Below, in pieces: positions 36,332 through 44,533 of a DNA stretch of 64,000 bases. Position numbers and translations under genes: made by a program. This DNA comes from Thalassobaculum litoreum DSM 18839. Lineage in GTDB: Bacteria > Pseudomonadota > Alphaproteobacteria > Thalassobaculales > Thalassobaculaceae. The notes beneath the pieces are model-generated. The model was not told the origin of the DNA, searched no databases, and worked only from the letters and a program-made list of their open reading frames with translations. The stretch spans positions 271,110 through 335,109 of the forward strand of contig NZ_FNBW01000005.1 of the NCBI RefSeq assembly GCF_900102465.1. Direction: 5' to 3'. Each line of letters begins with the position of its first letter. The first letter of the stretch is position 1.

Positions 36332-37453
36332 TCATTCGGCGCTGTCGACGTAATGGCGCACATAGCGGCTGCCGAGCGAGGTCAGAAGCTCGTAGCCGAT
36401 GGTGCCCGCCAAGTCCGCCATCGCGTCGGGCGTCACCGTCGGACCCAGCACTTCCACCATCCCTCCGGGAGCGGTGTCGGCCGGGTCGATGTCGGTCACG
36501 TCGACCGTGATCATATCCATGGAGACGCGTCCTACCACGTTGCACAGCCGGCCACCAACCGCCACGCGTCCGACCGACGAGAGGCTGCGCAGGTAGCCGT
36601 CGGCGTAACCCGCCGCCACCGTGGCGATCCGGGTCTCGCGTCCGGCCCGCCAGGAGCCTCCGTACCCGACGGTCCAGCCGCGCTCGACCGTCCGTACCTG
36701 GAGGATCCGGCCCTCGATTCGGATTGGGCAACGCATCGGGTTGTCGCCGCCGGCCGAGGGGCGGCCGCCATACAGGGCGATGCCCGGCCGGGCCAGATCG
36801 TGGTGATAGTCGGATCCCAGAAAGATTCCCGACGAATTGGCAAGGCTCGCCTTGATGGCTCCCGGCAGGCGGCGGCGCATTTCGGTGAAGCGGGCGAGCT
36901 GCTGGGCGTTCATCGGGCTGTCCGGCGCGTCGGCGGCGCACAGGTGCGACAGCACGTATTGCCAGTCGATGCCGTCGAGCAGCGCCGGATCCTCGGCAAC
37001 TTGGTCCATCTGGCGGCCGTCCAGGCCGAGCCGGTTCATGCCGGTATCCACGTGCAGCATGGCGGCCAGCGGCGCGCCGGTCTTCACGCCGTGCGCGCGC
37101 CAGCGGGCGACCTGGCCGAGATCGTTCAGCACGGGGGTGAGCCGGTGTTCGACATAGGCCGCCTCGGTGCCCGGCAGCAGACCGTTCAGGCAGGCGATGT
37201 CGCCCTCGGGCAGGATCTGGCGCAGGCCCACCGCCTCGTCGAAGGTGGCGACGAAGAAGGTGCGGCAGCCCTCCTCGTACAGGACGGATGCCACATGGTC
37301 GGCGCCGAGGCCGTAGCCGTCCGCCTTCACCACGCCGGCGCAGGGCACGTCGCCGAGCTTCCGGCGCAGCCGCCGGTAATTCTGCCGCACCGCCCCCAGA
37401 TCGATGGTGAGGCGGGACAGGGTAGCGTCGAAGGCGAATGTCGTCGTGACCAT
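36332..37453 (-). CDS. alr: Alanine racemase
   Basis: 373 residues. PLP-binding Lys in GVVKADGYGLGADHV (about residue 43) and the catalytic Tyr of the beta domain in GWTVGYGGSWRAGRETRI. HVDTGMNRLGLDG and SNSSGI-type phosphate contacts (LANSSGIFLGSD) are also visible. It interconverts L- and D-alanine for peptidoglycan. ATG at 37453 is used; a TTG immediately before is less likely. It is the first gene of a seven-gene minus-strand run (alr, mlaE, mlaF, radA, cvpA, purF, SDR). Confidence 0.95.
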   Translation of the reverse strand: MVTTTFAFDATLSRLTIDLGAVRQNYRRLRRKLGDVPCAGVVKADGYGLGADHVASVLYEEGCRTFFVATFDEAVGLRQILPEGDIACLNGLLPGTEAAYVEHRLTPVLNDLGQVARWRAHGVKTGAPLAAMLHVDTGMNRLGLDGRQMDQVAEDPALLDGIDWQYVLSHLCAADAPDSPMNAQQLARFTEMRRRLPGAIKASLANSSGIFLGSDYHHDLARPGIALYGGRPSAGGDNPMRCPIRIEGRILQVRTVERGWTVGYGGSWRAGRETRIATVAAGYADGYLRSLSSVGRVAVGGRLCNVVGRVSMDMITVDVTDIDPADTAPGGMVEVLGPTVTPDAMADLAGTIGYELLTSLGSRYVRHYVDSAE

Positions 37454-37554
37454 CAAGGTCCGATATCAGGCGGGCGGGACGGGGACAAGGCGCAAGAGGG
37501 CTTCTCCCCGATCGAGGTTCGATCCATGCTCCCGGAAAAGAGGGAGGATCCATC

Positions 37555-38352
37555 ATGACTGACACCACCCGCATCGTCCGCGTCGCCGACGCGCTGGCCG
37601 ATCAGCATGCCCGCCGCGCCCGGTACGAGCCGCTGGCCGGCGATCTGGCGCTGCCCGATCTCGACGCCGCCTACGACGTCCAGCGCCGGCTGATCGCCGG
37701 CTGGGAGGCGGGCGCCAAGGGGCCGATCGCCGGCTACAAGATCGCGCTGACCTCCAAGGCGGTGCAGGAGCTGTGCGGCGTCAATCAGTCCCTGGTCGGC
37801 GCCATCTTCGCCTCCACCGTCCACAAATCCCCCGCCCTGGTGAAGCTGTCGGATTTCGTGCGGGTCGGCCTGGAGTTCGAGCTTTGCCTCAAAATGGGAT
37901 CGGATCTTTCTGATAATTCAGGAAAATATACAGCAGAGACCGTTCGCGATGCGGTGGAACTGGCGGTGCCGGCCTTCGAGCTGATCGAGGACCGCGATGC
38001 CGACTACAGCCGGCTCGACGGAGTCTCCATGGCCGCCGACAACGCCTGGTCAGGGGGTATCGTCCTGGGCGAGACGACCGGCGACTGGCGGTCGCTCGAC
38101 CTCGTCACCACGCCGGTGCGTCTGGAGTACAACGACGAGGTGGAGGAGGCGGTGACCGGGGCCGCCATGGGCAATCCGCTGACCGCGCTCGCCTGGGTCG
38201 CCAACCTGCTTGCCGAGCAGGGCCGCCCCCTGCGGGCGGGCCACTGGGTTATGACCGGATCGACGGTGAAGACCCGCTATCCGAAGGCGGGCGACCGGGC
38301 GGTCTATACCGTCGAGGGGCTGGGCAGCGTCGAGGTGGAGGTCGCCGACTGA
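37555..38352 (+). CDS. 2-keto-4-pentenoate hydratase family
   Basis: 265 residues. AYDVQRRLIAGWEAGAKGPI, GYKIALTSKAVQELCG and PAFELIEDRDADYSRLDGVS match the MhpD/fumarylacetoacetase-like hydratase group. These hydrate 2-hydroxypenta-2,4-dienoates or decarboxylate related 2-oxo acids in aromatic meta-cleavage pathways. No other meta-pathway genes are adjacent. A short AT-rich stretch (about 37890-37938) within the otherwise GC-rich gene encodes a variable loop (SDLSDNSGKYTAE). GGGAGGATCC lies before the ATG. Exact substrate unknown. Confidence 0.88.
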   Translation: MTDTTRIVRVADALADQHARRARYEPLAGDLALPDLDAAYDVQRRLIAGWEAGAKGPIAGYKIALTSKAVQELCGVNQSLVGAIFASTVHKSPALVKLSDFVRVGLEFELCLKMGSDLSDNSGKYTAETVRDAVELAVPAFELIEDRDADYSRLDGVSMAADNAWSGGIVLGETTGDWRSLDLVTTPVRLEYNDEVEEAVTGAAMGNPLTALAWVANLLAEQGRPLRAGHWVMTGSTVKTRYPKAGDRAVYTVEGLGSVEVEVAD

Positions 38353-38356
38353 GCGG

Positions 38357-39175
38357 TTATCGCTCGGCGGCACGCGCCTCCGCCCAGGCGATCGCCCGTG
38401 CCATGTGGTCCATCGGAATGATGTGTCCGCCCGGGTGGAGGCAGAGCTGAAGCTCCCTGCCTGACGTGCAGCCGCGCCAGATCTCGCAGCGCAGGTCGCC
38501 GGTCTCGGTGACCTGCGCCGGGTCCGCCGGACAGCCGTTCTGTGCGCGCCAGAACGCCATGCCCGTCAGCACGTCGCCCTGGTGGTACACCTCGCGGATC
38601 GGCCGGCCCTGCATCGGCACCACCGTATCGCCGGTCCCGTGCACATGCATCAGGTTCACCGGGCCGGACGGGCAGCTCTCCGGATGCGGCCTCCAGAACG
38701 CGCCGGCCACCGGCAGGAAGGCGGTGAACAGCCCGCCCTGGAAACAGGCCTGGTGCCAAGTCATCGATCCGCCGATGGAGAAGCCCGACGCCCAGATCCG
38801 GCGCGAGTCCACCGGCCAGCGCCGCTTGGCGTCGGCCAGTACCGCGCGCACGAAGGCGTCGTCGTCGCGCAGCCGCTCGCGCAGCGGCGCGCCCTGGTGG
38901 GACCAGCGCTTCTCCTGGCCGTCTGGGGCGATCACCAGCACGCCTTCCGCGTCTGCCAGCCGCATCAGCCCGGTGTTGCCCATGACGACTTCGCCGCTCT
39001 GGCCGTAGCCGTGGAAGAACATCAGCAGGGGCAGTTGGGCGGCACCGTCCCAGCCGGCCGGAACATGGGCCTGGTAGGTGCCCGTCTCGACCGCATAGGA
39101 CGCGGCCGGTTCCGCCCGGGCCGGGGCGGTCAGCAGGAAGGCGGCGAGGGGGAGAGACAGGAGCTGGCGGATCAT
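38357..39175 (-). CDS. Exported PHB-depolymerase/esterase-like alpha/beta hydrolase
   Basis: 272 residues with a signal peptide (MIRQLLSLPLAAFLLTAPARA, cleavage probably before EPAASY). The lipase box is GFSIGGSMTW (nucleophile Ser), MFFHGYGQSGE gives the oxyanion region, GTGDTVVP the Asp region and HPGGHIIPMD the catalytic His. This matches the LpqC/poly(3-hydroxybutyrate) depolymerase and feruloyl-esterase-like family. A periplasmic or secreted esterase is expected. It is convergent with the hydratase gene (4 nt between stops). The true substrate could be a polyester or a plant ester. Confidence 0.85.
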   Translation of the reverse strand: MIRQLLSLPLAAFLLTAPARAEPAASYAVETGTYQAHVPAGWDGAAQLPLLMFFHGYGQSGEVVMGNTGLMRLADAEGVLVIAPDGQEKRWSHQGAPLRERLRDDDAFVRAVLADAKRRWPVDSRRIWASGFSIGGSMTWHQACFQGGLFTAFLPVAGAFWRPHPESCPSGPVNLMHVHGTGDTVVPMQGRPIREVYHQGDVLTGMAFWRAQNGCPADPAQVTETGDLRCEIWRGCTSGRELQLCLHPGGHIIPMDHMARAIAWAEARAAER

Positions 39176-39303
39176 GCCGGTACCCTGGCGGCTGCCTCAC
39201 CGAGCGTCCAATGACAAGCCGGTGACCGGATTCGCGTCGATCTGAGGCCACAGGCCGGCGGGCCGGAGGGGGCGATATCCCCGGTATTCCTTGGTTTCCG
39301 TCG

Positions 39304-39360
39304 ATGGGTTGTGGAACCGCGCCGTGCGCCGCACCATTTCCGTGGTGTTCAACCAACTGA
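39304..39360 (+). CDS. Candidate 18-residue Cys/Pro-rich leader peptide
   Basis: ATG at 39304, TGA at 39358-39360; the predicted peptide begins MGCGTAPC and ends PFPWCSTN, with four cysteines in 18 residues. The stop is followed directly by a very strong Shine-Dalgarno sequence for the next small ORF, an arrangement typical of a coupled leader ORF. Its own ribosome site is not obvious. Coding status is unproven; alternative open frames exist on both strands here. Confidence 0.35.
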   Translation: MGCGTAPCAAPFPWCSTN

Positions 39361-39373
39361 AAGGAGGTGATCC
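39360..39373 (+). promoter_or_regulatory. Maximal Shine-Dalgarno sequence
   Basis: AAAGGAGGTGATCC is fully complementary to the canonical 3' end of bacterial 16S rRNA (GGATCACCTCCTTT), 14 nt in a row, and stands one base from the GTG at 39375 (GGAGG core to GTG 7 nt). No other gene in the window has so complete a site. Confidence 0.6.
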
Positions 39374-39374
39374 G

Positions 39375-39452
39375 GTGTCTAGTGATCTTGCGATGAGGGG
39401 CGAGTTCGTGTGTCTCGGCAGGATGTCGGAGCAACCTTCGGCGGCCAACTGA
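39375..39452 (+). CDS. Candidate 25-residue small protein
   Basis: GTG at 39375 to TGA at 39450-39452; the peptide begins MSSDLAMRGEFVC and ends SEQPSAAN. The start codon is placed ideally after the 14-nt Shine-Dalgarno match, and a rho-independent terminator follows 38 nt after the stop, so a short monocistronic or bicistronic mRNA is plausible. The same frame is open back to 39246, so a longer product from TTG 39291 is possible. I recognise no family. Confidence 0.45.
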   Translation: MSSDLAMRGEFVCLGRMSEQPSAAN

Positions 39453-39490
39453 AGCACATAAATCGAGTTCGAGCCTTCATCGACTCACGG

Positions 39491-39523
39491 AAAGGCCGCC
39501 CCATCCGGGCGGCCTTTCTTCTT
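39491..39523 (+). terminator. Rho-independent terminator
   Basis: A perfect 11-bp stem (AAAGGCCGCCC/GGGCGGCCTTT) with loop CATCC, followed by CTTCTTT. It ends the small-ORF transcript on the plus strand and could also act, less strongly, for dnaB on the minus strand. Confidence 0.88.
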
Positions 39524-39607
39524 TGCGCCCGCCTGACGCGGCCTTTCGACATGGCCCGACCAAACGGGCCAAACCTGCTCTGGGCGAGGCCGTTTGGGCT
39601 AAACCAC

Positions 39608-39658
39608 CGTCATCCCGGGTCGAGCCCGGACCTGATCCGGGGTCGGGCCGGGATGACG
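39608..39658. repeat. REP-like palindromic element
   Basis: CGTCATCCCGG at the left and its exact reverse complement CCGGGATGACG at the right enclose CCCGGACC/GGTCGGG-type inner arms. This is the best-preserved copy of the window's REP-like family. Confidence 0.7.
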
Positions 39659-39705
39659 ATCTGAGAGGCGAACGTCGCAGAGAGGCGGCTCGTGCTTGCA
39701 GAGGC

Positions 39706-41235
39706 TCAGTAGTGGTCCGGCACGTGGTCGTCGGCGACGTAGTTGGTGAACTTCGTGGTCGAGCCGTCGAAATGCAGCGTCACCACGCCGGTCGGGCCGT
39801 GGCGTTGCTTGGAGATGATCACCTCGGCCTTGCCGTGGGCCTTCTCGCAGCGCTCCTTCCAGGCATCGTAGCGGTCGTGGAACTTCTGCGCATCCTCCTC
39901 GATCCGCTGGATCGGCTCGGCCTTCTGCAGGTAGTAGTCCTCGCGGTAGATGAACATGACGATGTCGGCGTCCTGCTCGATCGACCCGGATTCACGCAGG
40001 TCGGCGAGCACCGGGCGCTTGTCCTCGCGCTGTTCGACCGCGCGCGAGAGCTGGGACAGGGCCAGGACCGGCACGTCCAGTTCCTTGGCGATCGCCTTGA
40101 GGCCCTGGGAGATGGCGGAGATCTCCTGCACGCGGTTGTCGATGCGTGTACCCGGGGCCGGGCGCATGAGCTGCAGGTAGTCGACCACGATCAGGGCCAG
40201 GCCGTGCTGGCGCTTCAGGCGCCGGGCGCGGGTGCGCAGGGTGGAGATCGGGATCGCCGGGGTGTCGTCGATGAACATCGGCGCCCGTTCAAGATCCTGG
40301 CTCGCCTCCACCAGCTTGCCGAAATCCTCGTTGTCGAGCTGGCCGCGGCGCAGCTTCTCCGAGGCGATGCCGGTGCGCTCCGACAGGATACGGGTGGCGA
40401 GCTGCTCGGCCGACATTTCCAGCGAGAAGAAGGCGACCGGCTGCGGCGGCGTCTCCGGATCGTCCATTGAGGCGGTGGCGATGTGGAAGGCGATGTTGGA
40501 GGCCAGCGTCGACTTGCCCATGGCCGGGCGGGCGGCGAGGATCAGCAGGTCCGACGGGTGCAGGCCGCCGAGCAGGTTGTCGATGTCGATCAGGCCGGTG
40601 GAATGGCCGGCAAGGCCGCCGTCGCGCTTGTAGGCGGCTTCGGCCTGGGCGACCGATTCCATCAGCGCCAGCTTCAGTTCCTTCAGCCCGTTCTCGCCCT
40701 CGCCGGTCTCGGCCAGGGTGAATAGATGGTTCTCGGCCTTCTCGATCAGTTCCTGGGCGGCGGTGTCGAGGTCGCGGTCATAGGCGTCGTTGACCACGCC
40801 CTCGCCGATCTCGATCAGCTCGCGCCGCAGGTAGCAGTCGCGGATCTCGCGGCCGTAATCGGCGGCGTTGATGACGGTGACCACCGACGCGGCCAGCTTC
40901 ACCAGATACTGGGCGCCGCCGACTTCGTTCAGGGCCTCGTCCTGGTCGAACAGGCCCTTGAGCGTGACCGGGGTGGCGATCTGGCCGCGGTCGATCAGCT
41001 TGGCGCAGGAGGCGAAGATGCGGCCGTGGACCGGATCGGCGAAATGCTCCGCGCGCAGAAACTCGCTGACCCTTTCATAGGAGCGGTTGTTGACCAGGAT
41101 GGCGCCCAGCAGCGCCTGCTCGGCTTCCAGGTTGTGCGGCGGCTCGCGGTACGAGGCGGCGGCGGGACCGGCCGCGTCGGGGGCGAAGGCGGTGGGACCG
41201 GGGAAGGGGGCGATGCTGGACTCGGGATCGGACAT
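39706..41235 (-). CDS. dnaB: Replicative DNA helicase DnaB
   Basis: 509 residues. The N-terminal primase-interaction domain (PPHNLEAEQALLGAILVNNR, residues about 30-130) is joined by a linker to the RecA-like ATPase. Walker A is AARPAMGKSTLASNIA, the Walker B region is ALIVVDYLQLMRP, and VLALSQLSRAVEQREDKRPV is the DNA-binding loop. It unwinds DNA at the replication fork as a hexamer. Its place downstream of rplI is the alphaproteobacterial norm, though phnDCE intervenes here. N-terminal ~25 residues are Pro/Ala-rich. Confidence 0.97.
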   Translation of the reverse strand: MSDPESSIAPFPGPTAFAPDAAGPAAASYREPPHNLEAEQALLGAILVNNRSYERVSEFLRAEHFADPVHGRIFASCAKLIDRGQIATPVTLKGLFDQDEALNEVGGAQYLVKLAASVVTVINAADYGREIRDCYLRRELIEIGEGVVNDAYDRDLDTAAQELIEKAENHLFTLAETGEGENGLKELKLALMESVAQAEAAYKRDGGLAGHSTGLIDIDNLLGGLHPSDLLILAARPAMGKSTLASNIAFHIATASMDDPETPPQPVAFFSLEMSAEQLATRILSERTGIASEKLRRGQLDNEDFGKLVEASQDLERAPMFIDDTPAIPISTLRTRARRLKRQHGLALIVVDYLQLMRPAPGTRIDNRVQEISAISQGLKAIAKELDVPVLALSQLSRAVEQREDKRPVLADLRESGSIEQDADIVMFIYREDYYLQKAEPIQRIEEDAQKFHDRYDAWKERCEKAHGKAEVIISKQRHGPTGVVTLHFDGSTTKFTNYVADDHVPDHY

Positions 41236-41609
41236 GGCGAGGCGACTCGGCTTTGCTGTTCGTGTTCCCTCGGGACAGACTCTAACGCATAGCCCGCCGG
41301 AGGCCCGATTAGCGAGCGTCTTGCACGTACTATTGAAAAGGATTGTGGGGACGAAACCGAGGCTTAGCTGTGGATAGTTCGCGCTGGGGAGGCCGGGCCA
41401 TGGGCTTGCGCGACTCGGTGCGTGTGAATGATACGGAGCCGGAACAACGGGGGCGGACCCTACCTCCGAATAAAACTTTCACTCCCCCGGTGCTGTACCG
41501 GGGCGAGGGTGCCGCGTGACGGGGCGGATCCGATCCTGTTGAAGCCCGTCGGTCCCGAGCGCTCGCCCCGGCACAAGGCCGGGGAATGCGCTCTGGCAGT
41601 TGAAGCGGC
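41236..41609. other. Intergenic region with two perfect hairpins, no gene
   Basis: 374 bases between dnaB and phnE. CCCCGGT/ACCGGGG at 41485-41503 and CCCCGGC/GCCGGGG at 41566-41584 (the latter flanked by GAGCGC/GCGCTC-like outer arms, so possibly the end of the phn transcript) are the only structures. No ORF is convincing. Confidence 0.5.
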
Positions 41610-42455
41610 TCACCCCAGCCGGCGGCGCAGCCAGTCAGTCAGCTGCTCCATCACCAGCACGATCACGAAGATCGCCAGGATGATCGCCGAGGCCTTGGGG
41701 TACTGGAACAGCTCGAAGGCGCTTTTCAGCTCCTGGCCGATGCCGCCGGCGCCGACGATGCCCAGCACCACCGAGGATCGCACCGACAGTTCCAGCGCGA
41801 ACAGCGAGGTGTTGACGAAGGACGGCATGCATTGCGGCACCACGGCGGAGGCGAGGATATCGAGCTTGCGGGCGCCGACTGCCTCCAGCGCCTCGCGTGG
41901 GCGCTTGTCGCTGTCCTCCATCGCCTCGGCGAAGAACCGGCCGCAGAACCCGGCGGTGTCGACGATGATGGTCAGCGTGCCGGCAATGGCCCCGAGGCCG
42001 ACGGCGGAGACGAAGAACAGCGCCCAGACCAGGTCGGGCACCGTGCGGAACAGGGAGACCGTGCCCCGGGCCAGCCAGCGCAGCCGCCCCAGCGGGCTGA
42101 GTCCGGCAGCCGACAACCAGGCCAGCGGGAAGCTCAGCAGGATGCCGAACAGGGTGCCCACCAGGGCGATCTGAAGCGTCTCCACCAGCCGCAGGCCCAT
42201 GCGGCCGAGAAAGGCAGGGTCGGTCTCCGGCGGCAGCATCCGTTCCAGCAGCGAGCCCATGCGCGGCACCGCCCCGATCAGCCGGTCGGCCGACGGCGCG
42301 ACGTCGCCGATCGACGCCAGCAGCACCGCGCCGGCGGCCACCAGCAGGGTGAAGCGTAGCGGCGTGAGGCGGGGCCAGCGGGCGATGTCGCGGGCGCCGG
42401 GGCGGGAGGCTGCCGGGCCGGAGGTCGGCGGACGGGACGAGGTTGTGTCAGCCAC
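41610..42455 (-). CDS. phnE: Phosphonate-type ABC transporter permease
   Basis: 281 residues with about six membrane helices. The inner-membrane EAA loop is visible as FAEAMEDSDKRPREALEAVG followed by ARKLDILASAVVPQCMPSFV, and VLGIVGAGGIGQELKSAFEL is the typical PhnE C-terminal segment. It forms the channel of a phosphonate/phosphite/phosphate importer. It overlaps phnC by 8 bases. Only the transporter is present; C-P lyase or phosphonatase genes are not in the window. Confidence 0.92.
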   Translation of the reverse strand: MADTTSSRPPTSGPAASRPGARDIARWPRLTPLRFTLLVAAGAVLLASIGDVAPSADRLIGAVPRMGSLLERMLPPETDPAFLGRMGLRLVETLQIALVGTLFGILLSFPLAWLSAAGLSPLGRLRWLARGTVSLFRTVPDLVWALFFVSAVGLGAIAGTLTIIVDTAGFCGRFFAEAMEDSDKRPREALEAVGARKLDILASAVVPQCMPSFVNTSLFALELSVRSSVVLGIVGAGGIGQELKSAFELFQYPKASAIILAIFVIVLVMEQLTDWLRRRLG

Positions 42456-43275
42456 GGTAGATCGGCTCCAGGTCGCGCTCGCTCAGGTCGGTGGCGGCGG
42501 CATCGAACACGACCCGCCCGGCCTTGAGCGCGACGATCCGGTCCGCGTGCTCCAGGGCGTGACGCATGTCGTGGGTGGTGTAGACCAGGGTGCGCGCCTG
42601 ATCGGCGGCCAGGCGGGTGAACAGTCGCATGATGTCGAGGCCGGCGGCGGGGTCGAGGCTGGCGGCCGGCTCGTCGGCGAACAGCAGATCCGGGCCGTGC
42701 ACGATGGCGCGGGCGATGGCGACCCGCTGGGACTGGCCGCCGGACAGGGTGTCGGCCCGCGCCGTCGCCCGGTCGGCCAGACCGACCGCCTCGAGCGCCT
42801 CCAGGGCGGCGTCGCGCAGGGCGGCGGGGGCCAGCGACTGGTGCCAGCTGCGCCAGCCATGACCCTGGCCCATCGCGCCGTTCACCACGTTGGACAGGGC
42901 GCTGGTGCGGCCGACCAGGCCGTGGAACTGGAAGACGAAGCCGAGCCGGCGGCGCAGGGTCGCGCGCTGGCGGGCCGTGGGCTGACGGGTGAAGCGCTGG
43001 CCGAGGATCTCCACCGCGCCGCCGGTGATCGGGATCAGCCCGACCAGGGCGCGCAGCAGGGTCGACTTGCCGGCCCCGTTGGCGCCGAGCAGGGCGACGC
43101 GCTCGCCCCGGCGGATGGCGAGGGTCACGCCGTCGAGCACCGCGGGACCGTCGGCGAAGCGCTTGGTCACCGACTCCGCCGAGATCAGCGGCGCGGCGGC
43201 GGCCGGAGCGGGCGCGGCCGGCGTCGGGCCGGCCGGGTCCGCGTTCAGCGGCGAGGGTTTGAGCAGGGCTGTCAT
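42448..43275 (-). CDS. phnC: Phosphonate-type ABC transporter ATPase
   Basis: 275 residues. Walker A LLGANGAGKSTLLRALVGL, signature LSGGQSQRVAIARAI, Walker B LLFADEPAASLDP and switch His in YTTHDM. FVFQFHGLVGRTSALSNVVN with GWRSWHQSLAP is characteristic of PhnC. The first ~30 residues are a Pro/Ala tail outside the domain. It lies 49 nt after phnD and overlaps phnE, so the three are one operon in the order D-C-E. Confidence 0.93.
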   Translation of the reverse strand: MTALLKPSPLNADPAGPTPAAPAPAAAAPLISAESVTKRFADGPAVLDGVTLAIRRGERVALLGANGAGKSTLLRALVGLIPITGGAVEILGQRFTRQPTARQRATLRRRLGFVFQFHGLVGRTSALSNVVNGAMGQGHGWRSWHQSLAPAALRDAALEALEAVGLADRATARADTLSGGQSQRVAIARAIVHGPDLLFADEPAASLDPAAGLDIMRLFTRLAADQARTLVYTTHDMRHALEHADRIVALKAGRVVFDAAATDLSERDLEPIYRG

Positions 43276-43324
43276 GATGGGATCGGGGCGGGCGCCGGCC
43301 GTGGGGACCGGCGCCCTGCCTGCC

Positions 43325-44191
43325 TCAGTTGCCGACGAAGTTCTTGAAACCGTCGACGCCGATCGTCGTGTACATCGAGCGGACGTAGTCGTAGTCGCCG
43401 TCCTCGACCGTCGCGAGGAAGAAGCCGCCCTTGTACTTCTGATTGTCCTCGCCCTTCAGCACGGCGGCGAGCAGGGACTTGCCGTTCTCCACGAAGGCCT
43501 TGCGGATCTTGTCCATGGCCGCCGGGTCGGCATCGGCGCGGGCGACCAGGATGTCGTTCGGCAGGTCGCGGCCGCGCGCCACCACGGTAAAGGCGACGTC
43601 CGGATAGGCCTCGCGGGCGCGCTGCAGGTGGCTGTAGTTCATGCCGATGGCGGCGATGTCGCCGCGGATCAGTGCCTCGATGGCGACGTTGCGGGAGATG
43701 ATCTTCGGCTCGTAGTCCTGGCCGTAGACGAGGCCGAGATCGGTCAGCGCCTGCGCCGGGCCGAGATGCTGGGAGGTGGAGCCGACCGAGCCGAAGGCGA
43801 CGGCGCGGCCCTTGAGGTCCTGCACCCGGCGGATCGGACCGTCGGCCAGGGTGACGACCTGGGCGAAGTAGTCCGGACGCTGCCAGCCGACGACGATCCT
43901 GGCGTCGGTCAGTTCCTTGATCACCACGTATTCGGCCGGGCCGGTCAGCACCAGGTCGACCTGACCGGCGTTGATGGCCTCGACGGCGGCGGTGCGGTTG
44001 CCGACCGGGAACAGCTCGATGTCGAGACCGGTGCTCTTCTCGAGCGCCGCCTCGAACGGGCCGAACTCGCTCTGCAGGGCCTCCAGGCCCTCAATGTCGG
44101 TGACCGCGATCTTGATCGCGTCGGCGGCGCTGGCCAGGGACGGGGTGGCTACCGCCAGGGCGGCGGCGGCAAGCAGGGCGCGAAGGTTCAT
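43325..44191 (-). CDS. phnD: Phosphonate-type ABC transporter binding protein
   Basis: 288 residues with a signal peptide (MNLRALLAAAALAVATPSLASA). VDLVLTGPAEYVVI and AFGSVGSTSQHLGPAQALTD are the PhnD-type ligand-site segments, where the Ser-x-Ser/Thr cluster at a helix N-terminus binds the phosphonate oxyanion. The start at 44191 has GGAGGAGG 6 nt upstream; a longer frame to 44206 is less likely. Ligand may be a phosphonate, phosphite or phosphate; no catabolic gene decides it. Confidence 0.92.
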   Translation of the reverse strand: MNLRALLAAAALAVATPSLASAADAIKIAVTDIEGLEALQSEFGPFEAALEKSTGLDIELFPVGNRTAAVEAINAGQVDLVLTGPAEYVVIKELTDARIVVGWQRPDYFAQVVTLADGPIRRVQDLKGRAVAFGSVGSTSQHLGPAQALTDLGLVYGQDYEPKIISRNVAIEALIRGDIAAIGMNYSHLQRAREAYPDVAFTVVARGRDLPNDILVARADADPAAMDKIRKAFVENGKSLLAAVLKGEDNQKYKGGFFLATVEDGDYDYVRSMYTTIGVDGFKNFVGN

Positions 44192-44390
44192 GAAGGCCTC
44201 CTCCAAGGGCGGGCAGATGCCCGGATCATTCGGAAGGCCCAGCGGATATCACCCCCCGCCTGTCGCCGGTGTGACAGGGCGGTGTCGGAACCGCGTCGGT
44301 TGCGTGATGGTTTGGTGACCGTGGATGTGTCCCGGTGGATGTCCAGCGTCAGTTGTCGAGGGGACGAAAGGGACAAAATCTCAAACGATC

Positions 44391-44438
44391 GTCACCCCGA
44401 ACGCGCCCGGACCTCATCCATATGCGGGCCGGGATGAC
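44391..44438. repeat. REP-like palindromic element
   Basis: GTCACCCCGAACGCGCCCGG...GCGGGCCGGGATGAC: the outer GTCA/TGAC and inner GCCCG/CGGGC arms pair imperfectly. It is a member of the family seen at 3201, 19315, 22011, 39608 and 52811. Confidence 0.55.
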
Positions 44439-44478
44439 AGGATTGGAGCGGGGAGGTAGGCGGAGAGAGCACCTCAAA

Positions 44479-44506
44479 TGCAAAGGGCCGCCCCGAAGGA
44501 CGGCCC
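44479..44506 (-). terminator. Rho-independent terminator of rplI
   Basis: On the minus strand GGGCCGTCC, a UUCG-type loop and GGGCGGCCC form a stable stem followed by TTTGCAT. It begins 27 nt after the rplI stop. Confidence 0.75.
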
Positions 44507-44533
44507 GTCGCAAATCTTGTCGCTGAGTAAGGA

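Larger units (their letters stand above)
39176..39705. other. Long intergenic region with a candidate small-peptide transcript, terminator and REP element
   Basis: 530 bases between the esterase and dnaB genes. It contains the two tiny ORFs at 39304-39360 and 39375-39452, a strong terminator at 39491-39523 and a REP-like palindrome at 39608-39658. The rest shows nothing recognisable. Confidence 0.6.
44192..44533. other. Intergenic region with REP element and rplI terminator
   Basis: 342 bases between phnD and rplI. It holds a REP-like element (44391-44438) and the minus-strand terminator of rplI (44479-44506). The portion 44192-44390 should contain the phn promoter, but no clear boxes or PHO-box repeats were recognised. 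Confidence 0.5.

Noticed and set aside
39360..39373. Fragment of a 16S rRNA 3' end on the minus strand
   Set aside because: Only the 14 bases of the anti-Shine-Dalgarno match; the flanking sequence does not resemble 16S rRNA, so a ribosome-binding site is the simpler reading.
39197..39457. 86-codon minus-strand ORF over the small-ORF unit
   Set aside because: Start region reads through the Shine-Dalgarno complement and there is no ribosome site; plus-strand signals are stronger. It is not fully excluded.
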